Assembly: GCA_964634555.1 (NCBI GenBank)
Contig: CAZWJJ010000039.1
Coordinates: 1 to 6,901 of the forward strand
From: JACQCV01 sp964634555
GTDB lineage: Bacteria; Patescibacteriota; Minisyncoccia; Phycocordibacterales; UBA12445
Length of the DNA: 6,901 bases
Reading direction: 5' to 3'
The notes under the pieces were generated by a model, which was given only the letters and a program-made list of their open reading frames with translations, was not told the DNA's origin and did not search any database. Positions 5,265 through 6,901 of this stretch are shown in pieces. A program made the position numbers and the translations under genes. Position 1 is the stretch's first letter. Every line of letters begins with the position of its first letter.

Positions 5265-5876
5265 ATGCAAGGCCTAGATATTATTTTGTCTATAATAATA
5301 CTGATGATGTCCGTTGTGCTACATGAAGTATCCCACGGCTACACGGCGGCAATTTTGGGCGATCCTACAGCCAAATATGCCGGTCGGCTGACCCTTAACC
5401 CATTAAAACATCTCGATTTGATGGGTTCTTTCATTGTGCCAATCCTGACCTATATCATGGGTGGCGTGACTTTTGGTTGGGCTAAACCCGTACCTTACAA
5501 TCCGTACAATTTAAAGGGCGGCAAATGGGGTCCAGCAATTGTTGCCGCCGCCGGCCCGTTAGCCAATCTATTTTTGGCGATCTTCTTTTCTTTTTTGCTT
5601 CATGCGAGTTTTTTTCAAACTTTCCTGACCGATCCAGTCGCATCTTTGATCGCTGGCGCAATAATGATCAACATTTTTTTGTTTGTCTTCAACATGATAC
5701 CGGTTCCGCCGATCGACGGATCGAAGGTGGTATTTTCTCTCATTCCCTATAGATATAATTATATCATTGAGTTCATGGAGCAGTACCAGCTTCTTTTGAT
5801 TCTTTTTGTAATATTTTTCCTAAATATCTTGATCGCCCCGATGGTCAATATCTTATACTATCTTCTCATTCGCTAA
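5265..5876 (+). CDS. Site-2 protease family zinc metalloprotease (M50)
   Basis: A 203-residue intramembrane metalloprotease of family M50, short bacterial form without a PDZ domain. The zinc motif HEVSH (H20, E21, H24) lies in the first membrane segment, and the third metal-ligand motif, NMIPVPPIDG (N143, D151), in a later one. The conserved GRLTLNPLKHLDLMGS, GWAKPVPYNP (71-80) and AAAGPLANL segments are all present. About five to six hydrophobic segments cover most of the chain. Such enzymes cut single-pass membrane proteins inside the bilayer, often in signalling or protein quality control; the substrate here is unknown. It leads a plus-strand run of membrane-anchored proteins whose topology would suit a substrate, which is suggestive only. 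The weak stem AAGCT/AGCTT plus T-run just after the stop may be a poor terminator. Confidence 0.95.
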   Translation: MQGLDIILSIIILMMSVVLHEVSHGYTAAILGDPTAKYAGRLTLNPLKHLDLMGSFIVPILTYIMGGVTFGWAKPVPYNPYNLKGGKWGPAIVAAAGPLANLFLAIFFSFLLHASFFQTFLTDPVASLIAGAIMINIFLFVFNMIPVPPIDGSKVVFSLIPYRYNYIIEFMEQYQLLLILFVIFFLNILIAPMVNILYYLLIR

Positions 5877-5912
5877 GCTTGCTGTAGCTTTTTGTTGTCC
5901 ACATTAATACTT

Positions 5913-5940
5913 TTGTCGGTCAACTGATCCATACTATAAT
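5913..5940 (+). promoter_or_regulatory. Promoter of the 5947 gene (leaderless type)
   Basis: A -35-like TTGTCG (5913-5918), a 16-base spacer, and a consensus -10 TATAAT (5935-5940). Only 6 bases (tagatt) separate the -10 from the ATG at 5947, so the transcript should begin at or next to the start codon. No Shine-Dalgarno sequence is present. Confidence 0.65.
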
Positions 5941-5946
5941 TAGATT

Positions 5947-6261
5947 ATGGATTTTTTAAAAAGCCTGACTAAAAAACAGTGGGTGATTATTTTTTGTGTT
6001 GCTGTTTTTTTGATAGCGACTTACCTATTTTTTTTCAGAAATTCGACCACTAATAATATTGATCAAACCGGACTCGATAATCTTATTCGTTTGGGTACCG
6101 CTCCCAAGCCGGTTAATGAAAATTTAACTAAATCGGAAGTTCAAAAATTAATAAAACTTGGCACTGTCGCGGCCACAACCTCAACTCAAGCTACTGCTAA
6201 TATCACCAAGACACAGAGAGATTCAATTCTGAAGTTGATGTCTGTGCCGCAGCCGAAGTAG
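5947..6261 (+). CDS. Membrane-anchored small protein with three internal repeats, unknown function
   Basis: A 104-residue protein that I do not recognise. A short basic N-terminus (KSLTKKQ) precedes one membrane segment (about 12-30, ending FFFR), so the rest should lie outside the cytoplasm. The exposed part holds three diverged copies of a 19-residue unit at 37-55, 59-77 and 85-103. The pattern is N-[IL]-[DT]-[QK]-[TS], three variable positions, then x-[LI]-[IL]-[RK]-L-[GM]-[ST]-[AV]. Each looks like a short amphipathic helix followed by a Pro/Ala/Thr-rich link. No cysteines occur outside the membrane segment and there is no catalytic motif. The start is fixed by a TATAAT promoter 6 bases upstream. 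The next gene follows after 32 bases. A peptide-binding or scaffold role is possible but unsupported. Confidence 0.8.
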   Translation: MDFLKSLTKKQWVIIFCVAVFLIATYLFFFRNSTTNNIDQTGLDNLIRLGTAPKPVNENLTKSEVQKLIKLGTVAATTSTQATANITKTQRDSILKLMSVPQPK

Positions 6262-6293
6262 TTTAAGTTTTAATAGAATTTAAAAATAAAAAT

Positions 6294-6806
6294 ATGGATA
6301 ATAATTTTAAATCTGCAGTCCTTATAATTGTCGCACTAATCGTAGGGATTATTGGCGGGTACTATTTTGGTTCGAATCAAGGATATACTTCGGGATATGA
6401 AACAGCCAGAGGCGAAATATCGACTCGTTTGGTTGATAAGGGCGTGGTTCAGGCTATCCCAAAACAACTTTTGTCGATCTCCGGTACAATAAAATCAATC
6501 GCAAATAATCAATTCGTTCTTGATTCGCAAATACCGTACGATCCAACACTACCGGACAGCGCACAGAAGCAGATGGTTACTAGAACTGTTTTAGTTACGC
6601 CCGCAACAGAGATTACAATTAGAAGCGTAGTGCAAAATACTGCAAAGCCAAAAGCTAACGAACCGTTCAGTCCATTTATTGTGACCAACACTAAGACAAA
6701 TTTCAGTTCATTGAAAGTTGGGGATCAGGTTAGTGTCGGATCGGTTGTCAATATTCTGAATAAAACAACATTCGAAGCTAGTTCAATATTTAAGAATGCT
6801 CAATAG
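6294..6806 (+). CDS. Membrane-anchored protein with DUF5666-like beta domain
   Basis: A 170-residue protein with an N-terminal membrane anchor (about 7-25, AVLIIVALIVGIIGGYYFG), a Gly/Tyr-rich stalk (GSNQGYTSGYETARGE), and an extracytoplasmic domain from about residue 60. The domain reads as a small beta barrel: SGTIKSIANNQFVLD (63-77), a TRTVLVTPATEITIR strand pair, then FSSLKVGDQVSV (137-148) and a final FEASSI. The G-T-I...FVLD...T-x-I...LKVGDQV order resembles DUF5666-type domains, which are common and functionally undefined in Patescibacteria; this is my pattern judgement. A Pro/Asn-rich insertion (around 117-132) breaks the domain. No Shine-Dalgarno sequence precedes the ATG; the 32-base gap upstream is very AT-rich. 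Its last codons overlap the start of the next gene, which suggests co-transcription. Confidence 0.85.
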   Translation: MDNNFKSAVLIIVALIVGIIGGYYFGSNQGYTSGYETARGEISTRLVDKGVVQAIPKQLLSISGTIKSIANNQFVLDSQIPYDPTLPDSAQKQMVTRTVLVTPATEITIRSVVQNTAKPKANEPFSPFIVTNTKTNFSSLKVGDQVSVGSVVNILNKTTFEASSIFKNAQ

Positions 6807-6901
6807 ATTTTACAATTTAATATTTTTTACAGCGCTCACATTTTCCCTCCCCCTCCTCTCCCTCGCCACCTTCACCCCACCCACTTCACTCCCACCCAAC
6901 G
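6796..6901 (+). CDS. N-terminus of a secreted or membrane protein, cut by the window end
   Basis: An ATG at 6796-6798, overlapping the final codons of the 170-residue gene in another frame (the previous TAG is at 6804-6806), opens a frame that stays open to the window edge: 35 residues so far. It has the shape of a signal peptide: a basic N-terminus (MLNRFYN), a hydrophobic core (LIFFTALTFSLPLLSL) and a likely cleavage after LSLA, then TFTPPTSLPPN. Such a Pro-rich start after the signal recalls the type IV secretion pilin-like small membrane proteins frequent in Patescibacteria, but 35 residues cannot prove this. Codons here end mostly in C and the stretch is almost free of G on the plus strand, unlike the neighbours. 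Confidence 0.6.
   Translation, partial: MLNRFYNLIFFTALTFSLPLLSLATFTPPTSLPPN

Noticed and set aside
5525..5752. Second plus frame inside the M50 gene, and a minus frame at 6509-6691
   Set aside because: Both are shadows of genes with clear motifs.
5874..5896. Hairpin AAGCT/AGCTT plus T-run after the M50 stop as a terminator
   Set aside because: Only a 5-bp AT-containing stem; too weak to call.

Overview
The window looks like a chromosomal piece of a small-genome, moderately AT-rich bacterium, most probably a member of the Patescibacteria (candidate phyla radiation). This is an inference from several traits together: short tightly packed genes, many small single-pass membrane proteins of unknown function, a tRNA gene without an encoded CCA, almost no Shine-Dalgarno sequences, and proteins whose style matches that group. 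No marker in the window fixes the lineage. I saw no CRISPR array, rRNA or complete mobile element.

Region by region. A tRNA-Val(UAC) gene on the minus strand (36-108) has its own promoter. Upstream of it, also on the minus strand, is a HIT-family hydrolase (1179-1592) followed by a HipA/PI3-4-kinase-like gene (220-1107). The natural start of the kinase gene, an ATG at 1168, is out of frame because of a run of nine G; eight G would restore a 315-residue protein. Divergent from the HIT gene, and only 29 bases away, are recJ (1622-3340) and then an RNase HI-family gene (3354-3800), two enzymes of DNA replication and repair. The RNase H gene ends on a stop codon shared, on the opposite strand, with a convergent membrane protein (3797-4345) of the YdjM-like, His/Asp-rich type.

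A gap at 4346-4573 holds a palindromic dispersed repeat (4392-4481). It is followed by a tryptophan-rich small membrane protein (4574-4903) that has the only clear Shine-Dalgarno sequence of the window and its own terminator. Ribosomal protein L28 (rpmB, 4998-5204, minus) comes next. The right end is a plus-strand envelope cluster: a site-2-type M50 metalloprotease (5265-5876), a 104-residue membrane-anchored protein with three internal repeats (5947-6261), a 170-residue anchored protein with a DUF5666-like beta domain (6294-6806), and the start of a secreted or membrane protein that runs off the window (from 6796).

The most interesting non-coding signal is the promoter layout. At the HIT gene, recJ, the 3797-4345 gene and the 5947 gene, and more weakly at the RNase H gene, a -10 hexamer ends 6 to 8 bases before the ATG and no Shine-Dalgarno sequence is visible. 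This points to leaderless mRNAs, including a pair of interlocked divergent leaderless promoters between HIT and recJ. The best candidates for a second look are that layout, the G9 tract in the kinase gene, and the triple-repeat protein. I do not see a clear new multi-gene system.
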